The position numbers and the translations under genes were made by a program. Of a DNA stretch of 63,703 bases, positions 1 through 8,950 are shown one piece after another (within the stretch, counting starts at the first letter, position 1; every line of letters starts with the position of its first letter). This stretch comes from CAYUCE01 sp964443275 (GTDB lineage: Bacteria > Bipolaricaulota > Bipolaricaulia > CAYUCE01), in the NCBI GenBank assembly GCA_964443275.1, contig CAYUCE010000003.1:1-63703 (forward strand), given 5' to 3'. The notes beneath the pieces were generated by a model that saw only the letters and a program-made list of their open reading frames with translations, was not told the DNA's origin and did not search any database.

Positions 1-33
<33 letters not shown>

Positions 34-100
34 CTTTCAAAACTCACAATATAAGAAGATCGATCAACCTTGAAACAACGCTTAGTAACTGCACTATCTG

Positions 101-126
101 CTTTTCTTTTTTATTTTAAAGAAAAG
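101..126. repeat. AT-rich inverted repeat downstream of 16S
   Basis: A perfect 9-bp inverted repeat, CTTTTCTTT then 8 nt then AAAGAAAAG, sits about 70 nt past the 16S 3' end and 84 nt before the proS stop codon on the other strand. It could be a bidirectional transcription end for 16S and proS or part of a pre-16S processing stem. It lacks a GC core, so a terminator role is only an inference. The rest of 30-209 shows no gene. Confidence 0.4.
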
Positions 127-209
127 GCGTAACATAAAAGGGAACATGCGATGGGAATAAGTTTTTATGTTAAGGAAAGGATCTCTAACTAAAAACGGCA
201 GGCCAAAGA

Positions 210-1919
210 TTAGGTAAGTTCTCTCACTTTATTTACTATCTCTTCAATTCCTTTATCCATACTAATAGTTATTTTGCTTCCATTAGCTCTCTTTTGTATT
301 TCCACCTGGTTATTTTCTATTCCCCGCGGACCAATGATAATGCTTACCGGAATTCCTATAAGCTCGGCGTCATTGAATTTTACCCCTGCACTTACCTCTC
401 TATCATCGTATAGGCACTGGATTCCACTGGATTTAAGTTCATCATAAATTTGATCGCCCAACTCTTTTTGCTTTTGTTGGTCCGTATTCAATACCAAGAC
501 GGTGCAGGAAAAGGGGGCAACAGACGGAGGCCAAATTATACCCTTCTGGTCATGGTGTCTTTCAATAGCTGCGGCCATCAGTCTTCCCAACCCTATACCG
601 TAACAGCCCATGATAATGGGGTATTCGCGCCGATCTTGGTCCAGAAAATTGGCCCCTAGGCTGGCGCTGTATTTAGTCCCCAGCTTAAAAATATGTCCCA
701 GTTCTATCCCATTAAGTATTTCTAATTGACTCCCGCATCGCGGGCAGGGGTCACCATCACGTACATAAGCTATATCTACCACTTGATCGGCCTTAAAATC
801 TCGTGGGTAGTTTACGTTTTTGAGATGGTAACCTTCTTTGTTTGCCCCGGCTACCAAATTGGTGCTACAAGCGATGGACTTATCGACTATTACTTTGACC
901 CCCTCTTCTAAACCTATAGGTGAAGCATAGCCCGGAACGGCTCCTACCTTTTTTATATCCCCTTCACTGGCCGCCTCCAGTTCAGCGGACCCCAAAGCCC
1001 GGGCTAATTTACCTTCATTTATAGCCAAATCTCCCCGGATGAGGGCAAAGATGAGTTGATTATCCTCACCTTTGTAAAAAACCACCTTGGCTGTCTTGCT
1101 CTGGGGCATCTCTAGGTAGCCAGCTACTGCTTCTATGCTCCGCATACCCGGGGTGGCAACTTCCTCTATTTCTAGCTCTTCTTCACTGTCTTGGGGGTAA
1201 CCGCTCGATTTGGCGCTGTCCAGATTAGCTGCGTAACTACAGCTTTTACATCTGGCTATGTAATCCTCCCCATCCTCATTTATCTGCATAAATTCATGGG
1301 AATCCGAGCCCCCCATGATGCCCGGATCCGCCTCTACCTCAATGGGGTCCAAACCGCAGCGGCTGAAAATATTAATATATGCCTGACTTATCTTTAGGTA
1401 AAACTGATCCAGATCTTCTTTTGTAGCGTGGAAGCTATAGGCGTCCTTCATGGCAAATTCCCTAGCTCTTATAAGCCCACCTCGGGGACGGGGTTCATCT
1501 CTAAATTTGGTCTGTATTTGATAGAGCATCATGGGCAATTGCCGATAAGAGTTGACAAAGTGGCGTATGATGTCCGTAATCACTTCCTCGTGAGTTATTC
1601 CCAATACCATGTCCCGCTCTTTTCGATCTTTAAATCGGGCAAGCTCTGGTCCTACCGTGTACCATCGCCCGGTTTCCTGCCAGAGTTTGGCCGGATGCAC
1701 TATAGGCATCTGTAGTTCCTGACCCCCAATCTTGTTCATTTCATCCCTGATGATTTCGGCAATGTTAGTTAACACTCGCCATCCCAACGGTAGGTAACTG
1801 TAAATTCCGGCGGCCAGCCTTTTCAGCATTCCGGCCCGAATTAATAGTTTGTGACTTACCATCTGTGCATCTTTTGGATCTTCCTTCAAGGTGGGCATTA
1901 AGTACGTTGAAAGCCTCAT
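210..1919 (-). CDS. proS: Proline--tRNA ligase (ProRS, bacterial type with INS editing domain)
   Basis: It charges tRNA-Pro with proline in the cytoplasm. The 569 aa length is normal for bacterial ProRS. Class II motif 1 (LPLGWRVLTNI, near residue 45), motif 2 (FRDEPRPRGGLIRAREF, near 140) and motif 3 (GCYGIGLGRLMAAAIE, near 440) are all intact. The INS editing domain (about 225-380) keeps its lysine (TAKVVFY) and the GYHLKN histidine. The C-terminal anticodon-binding domain contains AGVKFNDAELIGIP. The ATG is preceded by GGGAGG at good spacing. It lies just downstream of ispG and miaB on the same strand and is convergent to the 16S end. It is the functional reference for the degenerate paralogue at 42270-43937. 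Confidence 0.97.
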   Translation of the reverse strand: MRLSTYLMPTLKEDPKDAQMVSHKLLIRAGMLKRLAAGIYSYLPLGWRVLTNIAEIIRDEMNKIGGQELQMPIVHPAKLWQETGRWYTVGPELARFKDRKERDMVLGITHEEVITDIIRHFVNSYRQLPMMLYQIQTKFRDEPRPRGGLIRAREFAMKDAYSFHATKEDLDQFYLKISQAYINIFSRCGLDPIEVEADPGIMGGSDSHEFMQINEDGEDYIARCKSCSYAANLDSAKSSGYPQDSEEELEIEEVATPGMRSIEAVAGYLEMPQSKTAKVVFYKGEDNQLIFALIRGDLAINEGKLARALGSAELEAASEGDIKKVGAVPGYASPIGLEEGVKVIVDKSIACSTNLVAGANKEGYHLKNVNYPRDFKADQVVDIAYVRDGDPCPRCGSQLEILNGIELGHIFKLGTKYSASLGANFLDQDRREYPIIMGCYGIGLGRLMAAAIERHHDQKGIIWPPSVAPFSCTVLVLNTDQQKQKELGDQIYDELKSSGIQCLYDDREVSAGVKFNDAELIGIPVSIIIGPRGIENNQVEIQKRANGSKITISMDKGIEEIVNKVRELT

Positions 1920-1940
1920 TGCTTCCTCCCGTTTTGTATT

Positions 1941-3002
1941 TTAGTTTTGATCATAACTTAAAATTAGTTCAACTAGCGCATCAACTGCCTCTTTTTCTTC
2001 TACTTTCTTGACTTTCTGGCCGTGCTGGTAGATCATGGCTTTGCGGTTGCCTCCCACCAGCCCGACATCTGCATCTTTAGCCTCTCCCAGGCCGTTTACT
2101 AAACAACCCATAATAGCCACTTTGATTGGTTTTTCAATGTGGGGTACTCTTCTTTTAGTCTCTTCCACAATCTTTTCTAAGTCTATGCCAATACGCCCGC
2201 AGGTAGGACAGGAGATAAACTGAATTCCTCTTTTTCTAAGCCCCAGGGACCTAAGAATTTCCCAGCCGGCGGTAACTTCCCTTCGGGGATGGCCGGTTAG
2301 TGATACTCGAATTGTATCCCCGATACCTTCTTCTAGCAAGGTGCCGATCCCCAGGGAGGATTTTATTATCCCTGCATCACCTGCTCCCGCCTCGGTAACT
2401 CCCAAATGTAAGGGATAATCTATTTTCGATGCAATTAGCCGATTGGCTTCTATCATCAGAGGTACTGAAGAGGATTTTAGAGAAACCACTATTTGGTGAA
2501 AGCCGTTTTTTTCTAAGAGCAGGACCTCTTTTAACGCACTTTCCACCATACCTTCTGCGGTCACCTCTCCGTATTTGTCTAATATATCCTGAGCCAGAGA
2601 GCCTGAGTTTACTCCCACTCTTATCGGTATTTTACAGGCCTTGGCGCTTTTTGCTACCTTGGTGATGTCACTTTTTTTGGTAATATTTCCGGGGTTTAGC
2701 CGAAGTTTATCCACCCCTTGATTGACGGCTTCTAAAGCTAACCTATAGTCAAAATGAATATCTGCAACCAGCGGGACGTCAATATCTTTTTTAATCTTCC
2801 CTAAAGACTTGGCTGCTTTCATGTCCGGTACCGCAACCCGAACTATTTCACAACCTGCTTTTTCTAGTTCCTTTATCTGCCCTACAGTCTCACCTACCTT
2901 ACGGGTATCTGTGTTGGTCATGGACTGAACAAGGATAGGGTTGTGGCCGCCTATTTTACGATCACCAATTTTAACAACTTTTGATTTTCTGATTTTTTCC
3001 AT
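1941..3002 (-). CDS. ispG: 4-hydroxy-3-methylbut-2-en-1-yl diphosphate synthase
   Basis: IspG (GcpE) catalyses the penultimate step of the non-mevalonate isoprenoid pathway, using a [4Fe-4S] cluster. The short bacterial form of about 353 aa is seen, with cluster motifs CPTCGRIGID and GCLVNGLGEAKDADVG near the C terminus and the N-terminal TIM-barrel signature QSMTNTDTR. I chose the ATG at 3002, which begins MEKIRKSKV and has GGAG 7 nt upstream, over a longer reading that starts at 3023. This start leaves a 32-bp overlap with the end of miaB, so the two are probably cotranscribed and translationally coupled. proS follows 21 bp after its stop. Confidence 0.95.
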   Translation of the reverse strand: MEKIRKSKVVKIGDRKIGGHNPILVQSMTNTDTRKVGETVGQIKELEKAGCEIVRVAVPDMKAAKSLGKIKKDIDVPLVADIHFDYRLALEAVNQGVDKLRLNPGNITKKSDITKVAKSAKACKIPIRVGVNSGSLAQDILDKYGEVTAEGMVESALKEVLLLEKNGFHQIVVSLKSSSVPLMIEANRLIASKIDYPLHLGVTEAGAGDAGIIKSSLGIGTLLEEGIGDTIRVSLTGHPRREVTAGWEILRSLGLRKRGIQFISCPTCGRIGIDLEKIVEETKRRVPHIEKPIKVAIMGCLVNGLGEAKDADVGLVGGNRKAMIYQHGQKVKKVEEKEAVDALVELILSYDQN

Positions 3003-4356
3003 GGGAATTCTCCACAATCTCACCTTCTAAAGTGCCGGGGGAGGTGGCTTTGATTTTTGTGGTTACAACTTTGCCCACTAATTTCTTTGCTCCTCTTACC
3101 GATACTGTCTTCATATCTTGGCTCTTTCCATATAGTCTACGGTCCCCATTTCGAGAATGTCCCTCAACTAATACCTTTACCGCCTTTCCCAATTTCTTTC
3201 GGTTATCCTCTTTATTTATCTTTCTCTGTAAATCAAGCAGCTTCTCTAACCGTCTTTGCTTTTCCTCTTCTGGGACATCGTCTTTTCTGTAGAAGCTTCT
3301 GGTATGTTCACGCGGGCAATATTTGAATATGTAAGAACCTCCAAATCTTACCCTCTTCATTAAATCCACTGTCTGGCGGAAATCTTCTTTTGCCTCTCCC
3401 GGATAACCAACTATGATATCAGTGGTGATATTTACATCGCGAATTTCCTCTTGGATATTATCGACTAATTTAATAAATTGCTCCCGCGTATAGCCTCTTT
3501 TCATATCGGTAAGTATTCTGTTGCTCCCAGATTGAACGGGTAAGTGCAGATGGTTGCAAATATTCTCGCTTTTACTTATCACTTCAATGGCACTTGCAGT
3601 AAAATCTTTGGGATGAGGGCTGGTAAATCGTATTCGAGGAATGTCGATTTTGGATATTCGCTCTAAAAGCCGTGCAAAACTCACCTTGGCCAAATCTTTT
3701 CCGTAAGCGTTTACGTTTTGACCCAAGAGGATAACCTCTTGGTAACCTTTTTGAGCAAGCTCGGTCACTTCTTTTAGGATTTCATCCATTGCCCTGCTCC
3801 TTAAAGGACCGCGGGCTCGGGGAACGATACAAAATGAGCAAGAGTTGCTGCATCCTTCGGTGATGGTTACCATAGCTTGGAAGCTGCTTTTTCGAAGGCT
3901 AGGTAAGCTATTTAAGCCGGTAGGAACTTCTTTTATGGCCGTAAGCTTTTGGGTTTTCCGCTTTTGGGCTTCCTCGATCAACCGGGGTACTTTAGCTATC
4001 TTGGAGGTGCCAAATACGAAATCTACCGCCGGGCTTTTTTCAAATAGCTCTTCCCGTCTTACCTGAGCCATACAGCCGCCTATGCCCAACAATATATGAG
4101 GTTTTTCCTCTTTTAGCTGCTTAATGATTCCAATCTCACTATAGACTTTATTTTCGGGCTTTCGACGGACAATACAGGTGTTGAAAATAATAATATCGGC
4201 ATCTTCAAGATTATCTATTATTTGGTAGCCACATGAGTTTAGCATCCCGGCGATGATTTCCGACTGATGTACGTTCATCTGACAGCCCCAGGTATGAATA
4301 TATACTTTTGAATATGGCTTATTATTTCTATTTTGCATGTTTTTTAATATACCCAA
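2971..4356 (-). CDS. miaB: tRNA-2-methylthio-N6-dimethylallyladenosine synthase
   Basis: MiaB is a radical SAM methylthiotransferase that adds the 2-methylthio group to i6A37 of tRNAs. The N-terminal UPF0004 domain has three cluster cysteines (HTWGCQMN, FNTCIVR and GIGGCMAQ). The radical SAM site is GCSNSCSFC (near residue 170), and a TRAM RNA-binding domain closes the protein. The length of 461 aa is normal. The start is uncertain: TTG at 4356 gives MGILKNMQNR, and an ATG six codons later is an alternative; neither has a strong ribosome site. It heads the miaB-ispG-proS cluster, linking isoprenoid supply with tRNA modification. Within the methylthiotransferase family MiaB is favoured over MtaB by overall similarity, not by a diagnostic residue. 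Confidence 0.9.
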   Translation of the reverse strand: MGILKNMQNRNNKPYSKVYIHTWGCQMNVHQSEIIAGMLNSCGYQIIDNLEDADIIIFNTCIVRRKPENKVYSEIGIIKQLKEEKPHILLGIGGCMAQVRREELFEKSPAVDFVFGTSKIAKVPRLIEEAQKRKTQKLTAIKEVPTGLNSLPSLRKSSFQAMVTITEGCSNSCSFCIVPRARGPLRSRAMDEILKEVTELAQKGYQEVILLGQNVNAYGKDLAKVSFARLLERISKIDIPRIRFTSPHPKDFTASAIEVISKSENICNHLHLPVQSGSNRILTDMKRGYTREQFIKLVDNIQEEIRDVNITTDIIVGYPGEAKEDFRQTVDLMKRVRFGGSYIFKYCPREHTRSFYRKDDVPEEEKQRRLEKLLDLQRKINKEDNRKKLGKAVKVLVEGHSRNGDRRLYGKSQDMKTVSVRGAKKLVGKVVTTKIKATSPGTLEGEIVENSHGKNQKIKSC

Positions 4357-4528
4357 GAGAGGCGGTTATTTCAACTGCCAGATTAGGTGCAGATTATGTG
4401 AGTCTTTCTCTGGATTAATATAGATATCGAATCTATGTCTTTGCCTATTTGGAGCATATTATTTTATACTTATCCGTTATTTTGTTAAATTTTCGCAAGA
4501 TCATGTATTTATGGAAAGAGGCAATCTT

Positions 4529-5257
4529 ATGAAGGAGATCGTCAGGACTACAGGCTTGACCAAAAAATTTGGCTCTTTAGAAGCAGTGAAGGATTTTAAC
4601 TTTAGGGTCAAAGAAGGGGATATATACGGTTTAATTGGACCAAACGGCTCTGGTAAAACCACCACTGTGCGTATTATCTGCGGCCTTCTCCTTCCCACCA
4701 GTGGTGAAGTGTATGTACTGGGACGTAAGATGCCAGATTACAGCATCTTACCTAAAATTAGTTATATGCCTCAGAAGAACGCAGTTTATACTGATCTTAC
4801 GGTGGAAGAAAACTTACGCTTCTTCGGTCAACTCCAGGGGCTTCCCTCAAAGGAGATAAAGAAAAGAACTGATGAATTACTGGCTTTGGTAAAGTTGGGG
4901 GGTAAGAGATCTGAACTTACCTCGAAATTAAGTGGAGGAATGGAGAGGAGACTTTCATTGATTGTTTCCTTAATTCCCGACCCCAAATTGCTTTTGTTGG
5001 ATGAACCTACTGCCGGGGTTGATCCAGACTTAAGGATTCTTTTTTGGCAGAGCTTACAAAAACTGGCTGAGCAGGGTACTACTTTGCTTATCACTACTCA
5101 TTATCTGGAAGAAGCTGCTCGGTGTGACCGGATAGGCCTGATGAGAAAAGGCCAGTTAATCAGAGAGGCTTCACCTGAGTCGCTTGCTAAAGATACGGGC
5201 AGTAAATCTTTAGAGGAGGCTTTTCTTAAACTTGTAGGCACGGGAGAGGCTAAATGA
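4529..5257 (+). CDS. ABC-2 type exporter, ATP-binding subunit
   Basis: This is the ATPase of a two-gene ABC exporter of the CcmA/DrrA type. Walker A is GPNGSGKTT, the signature is LSGGMERR and Walker B is LLLLDEPTAGVD, followed by the switch histidine in LITTHY. I prefer the ATG at 4529 (AAAGAGG about 8 nt upstream) to an ATG at 4511 that has no ribosome site. Its stop overlaps the start of the permease by 4 bp, so the two are translationally coupled. The substrate cannot be told from sequence; drug, lipid or polysaccharide export are all known for this family. Confidence 0.9.
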   Translation: MKEIVRTTGLTKKFGSLEAVKDFNFRVKEGDIYGLIGPNGSGKTTTVRIICGLLLPTSGEVYVLGRKMPDYSILPKISYMPQKNAVYTDLTVEENLRFFGQLQGLPSKEIKKRTDELLALVKLGGKRSELTSKLSGGMERRLSLIVSLIPDPKLLLLDEPTAGVDPDLRILFWQSLQKLAEQGTTLLITTHYLEEAARCDRIGLMRKGQLIREASPESLAKDTGSKSLEEAFLKLVGTGEAK

Positions 5258-6492
5258 AGACTTTTGTAATCGCTTGGAATATGCTCAGGCGACTGAGCCA
5301 TGATTGGTTAACTATCTTTTTAATTGGAACTATTCCCATAATATTCATTCTCCTTTTTGGATATGTTTTTCTGGGTACTCCTACCCATATAAGGACAGCT
5401 TTAGTAAATTACGATACGGGGCAAATTCAGGCTAGGACCGAGGAATTTGGACAAATAAAGCTATCTAAGAACCTCTCCCACGGGGTCATCGAAGGTCTTG
5501 ATTCAAAAACTCTGAACTTGCACTCTTTTGAAAGTCTGGAGGAAGCCATAAAAATGCTAAAAGATGGTCGACTGTGGGCGGTAATTTTCTTTGAAAAGGA
5601 CTTTTCAAACTATCTTTTTAACCAGGTTATCCGGATTAAAGGCAAAGATCTGTATCAGTATGAGGGTTCCCAAGTTCACCTTTTGCCACAGGAGGTCACT
5701 GCCCCTTCTCCTCCCATTGATTTATATCTTGATAAGAGCAACTACCCGGTCTCTCAAACGGTAATGGGAACGGTAACCAACCAGATTCAAAAGAATTTTT
5801 ATAACTACCTTAGTGAGGAGGATAAGGATAGAGGTTCGGATTATGATTTTATCCAGGTTAACTACGTATATAGTGAAGAAGCTGGTTTGCTAGATTATTA
5901 CGCTCCGGGGTTGATCGGGTTTGCAGTGACTATCATAACCTCCTTTTTGACCCTTATTTCCATGGTTCGGGAAGAGCGGGATGAAATTTTAGAAAGGATC
6001 CTGACTTTCCCAGTTAGCCCCTGGGAGATCAGCTTAGGTTACACTTTGGCTTTCATAATCATCGGTTTACTTCAAGCTCTTGAGGTAATTGTCATCGCCT
6101 ATTTCATTTTGGGCATGATGTTTATGGGAAGTTTCGTTTTACTACTTTTAGTCATTATAATTTACATAATAGGTTTGCAAGGTTTGGGTACCCTCCTATC
6201 AACTTTGGCCAAAAACGAGTTTCAGGCTGTGCAGTTCACCTTGCTTTTAATTGTTCCCAGCGTTTTTCTGACCGGTGCTTTTTGGCCGCTTGAATCCTTG
6301 CATCCGGTCCTCAGGCCATTGGCCTGGTGTATACCTCTTACCTATCTTAACCAAGCACTTCGCTCCATAATGTTGAGGGGTTGGGGTCTGGCAGATATAA
6401 GTTTAGTGATTTGTGCACTAGCCCTGTTTGCAATTTTGATGTTGGGTGGCAGCATCTGGATTATGTCCAGAAAAAGGGGACATTTGGTATAA
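5254..6492 (+). CDS. ABC-2 type exporter, permease subunit
   Basis: The protein has an N-terminal membrane helix (about 17-40), a large extracytoplasmic region of about 180 residues, and five or so C-terminal hydrophobic segments, the YhgE/ABC2_membrane_3 layout. The motif MVREERDEILERILTFPVSPWE is the usual cytoplasmic elbow of ABC-2 permeases. The ATG overlaps the ATPase stop (ATGA). It forms the membrane part of the exporter with the preceding ATPase. The substrate is unknown. Confidence 0.88.
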   Translation: MKTFVIAWNMLRRLSHDWLTIFLIGTIPIIFILLFGYVFLGTPTHIRTALVNYDTGQIQARTEEFGQIKLSKNLSHGVIEGLDSKTLNLHSFESLEEAIKMLKDGRLWAVIFFEKDFSNYLFNQVIRIKGKDLYQYEGSQVHLLPQEVTAPSPPIDLYLDKSNYPVSQTVMGTVTNQIQKNFYNYLSEEDKDRGSDYDFIQVNYVYSEEAGLLDYYAPGLIGFAVTIITSFLTLISMVREERDEILERILTFPVSPWEISLGYTLAFIIIGLLQALEVIVIAYFILGMMFMGSFVLLLLVIIIYIIGLQGLGTLLSTLAKNEFQAVQFTLLLIVPSVFLTGAFWPLESLHPVLRPLAWCIPLTYLNQALRSIMLRGWGLADISLVICALALFAILMLGGSIWIMSRKRGHLV

Positions 6493-6534
6493 ATAAAAAC
6501 CTAAATTGAGCTTGCCCGGTAATCTTTATAATCT

Positions 6535-6768
6535 TCACCTGAAAGCCACATGGGTGGTAGTCTTTTTCACCCCATCTATCTTCTGGATCTTATCAGCAAT
6601 TATTCTGTCCATGTCGGAGACGTTTTCTAGCTTCAAACAAACTATAGCATCGAAATCACCAGTGATTGGATAAGCCTCAAGAACCTCTTCCATTCCTGAT
6701 ATTTCATCTATGACCTGGCTGATCTTTCCGGTTTCTATATTGAGTTTGACAAAGACTCTAACTGGCAT
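6535..6768 (-). CDS. Stand-alone Lrp/AsnC ligand-binding (RAM) domain protein
   Basis: A 77-residue protein made only of the RAM domain of Lrp/AsnC regulators, without the DNA-binding helix-turn-helix. The typical ITGDFDAIVCLK and DGVKKTTTHVAF strands are seen. Such small RAM proteins bind amino acids and may modulate full-length Lrp partners, but the role here is unknown. GGAGG lies 6 nt before the ATG. It is convergent with the ABC permease. Confidence 0.85.
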   Translation of the reverse strand: MPVRVFVKLNIETGKISQVIDEISGMEEVLEAYPITGDFDAIVCLKLENVSDMDRIIADKIQKIDGVKKTTTHVAFR

Positions 6769-7028
6769 GCTCCACCTCCAATTCTCAAAGCATTGATCTA
6801 TCTATATAGTAAAGGTGATCTTCTTTCCCACACATTAAATTTTGTATTCCCTTTGTTAACTTTATCTATTGTAACAGTATTGTGTTGATTGATCAAGAAT
6901 CCGGTTATTCCTCTAAGCTCAGGTTAGTGCATACGCCGGTGGTCTTATGCCAGGCCTTTGGTAATTTGATTTAAACCGCCAAATTGATTAATTTTAAATG
7001 ATACAATTAAAGGTGGGGGTAGAGAGTT

Positions 7029-8195
7029 TTGAAGAGCAGATTATGGTTTATGTTAGCCGTGGTGGCTGTCTTAGTGGGTGCATTTATCTACCTCTGGTTT
7101 CAAGGGGGGTTAAGCCCATTTTCTAAAAGGAGCGAAGTAAATTTACTGATTTTGGGGCTGGATCAGGTGGAGGGAACCAGTAGAAGTGATACCATTATCG
7201 CAACCAAGGTCCGAAGGTCAAATATAGATGCAATATTTGTTCCTCGGGACATGAGAGTAAAATTCCCTAACGGGGAGCTTGACAAAATAAATTTCTCCTA
7301 CCATAGGGGTAAAGTAAAGCTAACTAAAGAGGTTGTTTCCTCCTTTCTAGATTTTCCCTTGCAGTACTATATAATCGTCGATTATCAGGGATTCGAGAAC
7401 ATAATTGATATTTTAGGTGGGGTGACTATTGATGTAGAAAAGGATCTTGACTATGAGGACGAATCTCAAAATTTGTATATTCATATCCCCAAGGGCAGAC
7501 AGCATCTTTCGGGCGAAGAAGCTCTCAATTATGCTCGTTATCGGGGTGAACTAGGGGATCTGGGAAGGATCGAGAGACAGCAAAAATTGATAAAAGCACT
7601 GCTTAATAAAGGAATACAGTTCAAAGGATGGGACAAGTTGAAGGAGCTTGTTAAAACAGCCTATCAATACATCGAAAGTAACCTCTCTTTAGTTGATATG
7701 TACGGGTTAGCCAGATTGTTGGAAGGGATAAGCGTTGATCAGGTCAGGATTGAGAGGGTTCCCGGAACTCCAGTGACCATAGAAGGGGTAAATTTTTTGG
7801 AACCGGACATTGTAGGAACAAAAGAATTGATAAACGAGCTAATGAAGGGGATGGATATACTTACCAATTCCGATATCAAGGTCAGCGTCCTTAACGGAAA
7901 CGGGGTTTACAGAATGGCTCACCAAGTGGGAGAGTATCTAAAAGAGAAAGGGTTCACCATCGACCATATTGGTGATGCTGACACCTATAATTACGAGCAA
8001 AACCATCTGCTTAATTTATGTCAAGATGAGAGAAAACTAACCAAATTAAAAAGAGCCTTGCAGGCTGAACTGAAAGTGGTGCAACCAGAGGGGTTTTCAG
8101 ATCATCTGGACAAGATAAAGAGAATAACCGGTTATACTTTAGGGAGTGAAGATTTCGTATTTATATTCGGGAGTGGGTTTAATATTGGTGAATGA
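7029..8195 (+). CDS. LytR-CpsA-Psr family protein with LytR_C domain
   Basis: LCP proteins attach undecaprenyl-linked polymers to peptidoglycan in monoderm bacteria. One N-terminal membrane helix (residues about 6-25) is followed by the LCP domain (about 38-190) with LLILGLDQ, the SRSDTI motif, FVPRDMRV and the arginine-rich ARYRGELGDLGRIERQQ. A LytR_C domain follows (about 275-345, starting VSVLNGNGV). The start codon is TTG. The stop overlaps the rsfS start. LCP next to rsfS is a familiar gene order in Gram-positive lineages. Confidence 0.9.
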   Translation: MKSRLWFMLAVVAVLVGAFIYLWFQGGLSPFSKRSEVNLLILGLDQVEGTSRSDTIIATKVRRSNIDAIFVPRDMRVKFPNGELDKINFSYHRGKVKLTKEVVSSFLDFPLQYYIIVDYQGFENIIDILGGVTIDVEKDLDYEDESQNLYIHIPKGRQHLSGEEALNYARYRGELGDLGRIERQQKLIKALLNKGIQFKGWDKLKELVKTAYQYIESNLSLVDMYGLARLLEGISVDQVRIERVPGTPVTIEGVNFLEPDIVGTKELINELMKGMDILTNSDIKVSVLNGNGVYRMAHQVGEYLKEKGFTIDHIGDADTYNYEQNHLLNLCQDERKLTKLKRALQAELKVVQPEGFSDHLDKIKRITGYTLGSEDFVFIFGSGFNIGE

Positions 8196-8532
8196 AAAAG
8201 TGCTGGAAAGTTTAAAGGAAGTAGTTACCTTGATAGATGAGAAGAAGGGAATAGAGACAAAGGTCTTTGACATCAGCGATCTATCAATCATAACTGATTT
8301 TTTTATTATTACCGAAGGTGACAATCCAAAGCAGATAGAGGCTATTGTGGATAACTTACTAGAGAAATTTACTCAAGCTCCAAGAAGTTATGAAGGGTTA
8401 GATAGAAAAAACTGGGTGGTCCTCGATTACGGTGATTTTATAGTTCATATATTTCAGAATGAAACAAGGCAGTTTTATGATCTGGAGTCCCTATGGGGAG
8501 ATAAAGAGGTGGACTTAAACGGGGCGGATTAA
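8188..8532 (+). CDS. rsfS: Ribosome silencing factor RsfS
   Basis: RsfS (formerly YbeB/Iojap) binds ribosomal protein L14 and blocks subunit joining during starvation. The family core is present: TDFFIITEGDNPKQIEAI, then the EGLDRKNWVVLDYGDFIVH region and YDLESLWGD near the end. I place the start at GTG 8188, which overlaps the LCP stop in GGTGAATGA; a longer reading from 8146 would add 14 residues that do not resemble the family. About 114 aa is normal for RsfS. Confidence 0.9.
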   Translation: MNEKVLESLKEVVTLIDEKKGIETKVFDISDLSIITDFFIITEGDNPKQIEAIVDNLLEKFTQAPRSYEGLDRKNWVVLDYGDFIVHIFQNETRQFYDLESLWGDKEVDLNGAD

Positions 8533-8578
8533 ATTATATTCTAAAACAATTACTTTACTTAAGGAGGGTGATTAAAAT

Positions 8579-8887
8579 ATGAAAGATAGTCTGGAGGAAG
8601 TTGTCAACATAAGTATCGGAGCCTTTTCTTTAATTAAGGATAAATTTATAAAGGAAGTGGAAGATTTTATCGACCAGAAGAATTTTTCCGAAGAAGAAAA
8701 AGAGAAATTTAAACAGAAGCTGCTGGACAAAGCGGATGAGGAAAAAAGGCGGCTAAGAAAGATAATTAGCCAAAAGGTGGAAGACAATCTAGAGAAAATG
8801 GGGTTTGTAAGAAGTGAGAAAATCGAGGATTTAAACGAAAAAATAGAGAAACTAGAGAAGAAGATAAAAGATTTAGAAAAGAAGTAA
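8579..8887 (+). CDS. Phasin-like small coiled-coil protein
   Basis: A 102-residue charged helical protein with a short amphipathic N-terminal part (ISIGAFSLIKDKFIKEVEDF) and a lysine/glutamate coiled coil at the C terminus. It resembles the polyhydroxyalkanoate granule-associated/phasin-like proteins often found beside UbiB-family genes; that match is from memory of the family and moderately sure. AAGGAGG lies 10 nt before the ATG. It probably sits in the same transcript as ubiB 63 bp downstream. Confidence 0.65.
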   Translation: MKDSLEEVVNISIGAFSLIKDKFIKEVEDFIDQKNFSEEEKEKFKQKLLDKADEEKRRLRKIISQKVEDNLEKMGFVRSEKIEDLNEKIEKLEKKIKDLEKK

Positions 8888-8950
8888 TTTATTTTATCAG
8901 ATGATTAATCTGGGCGCGGAAATTACTTACCAAATCTTGACCATAACGTT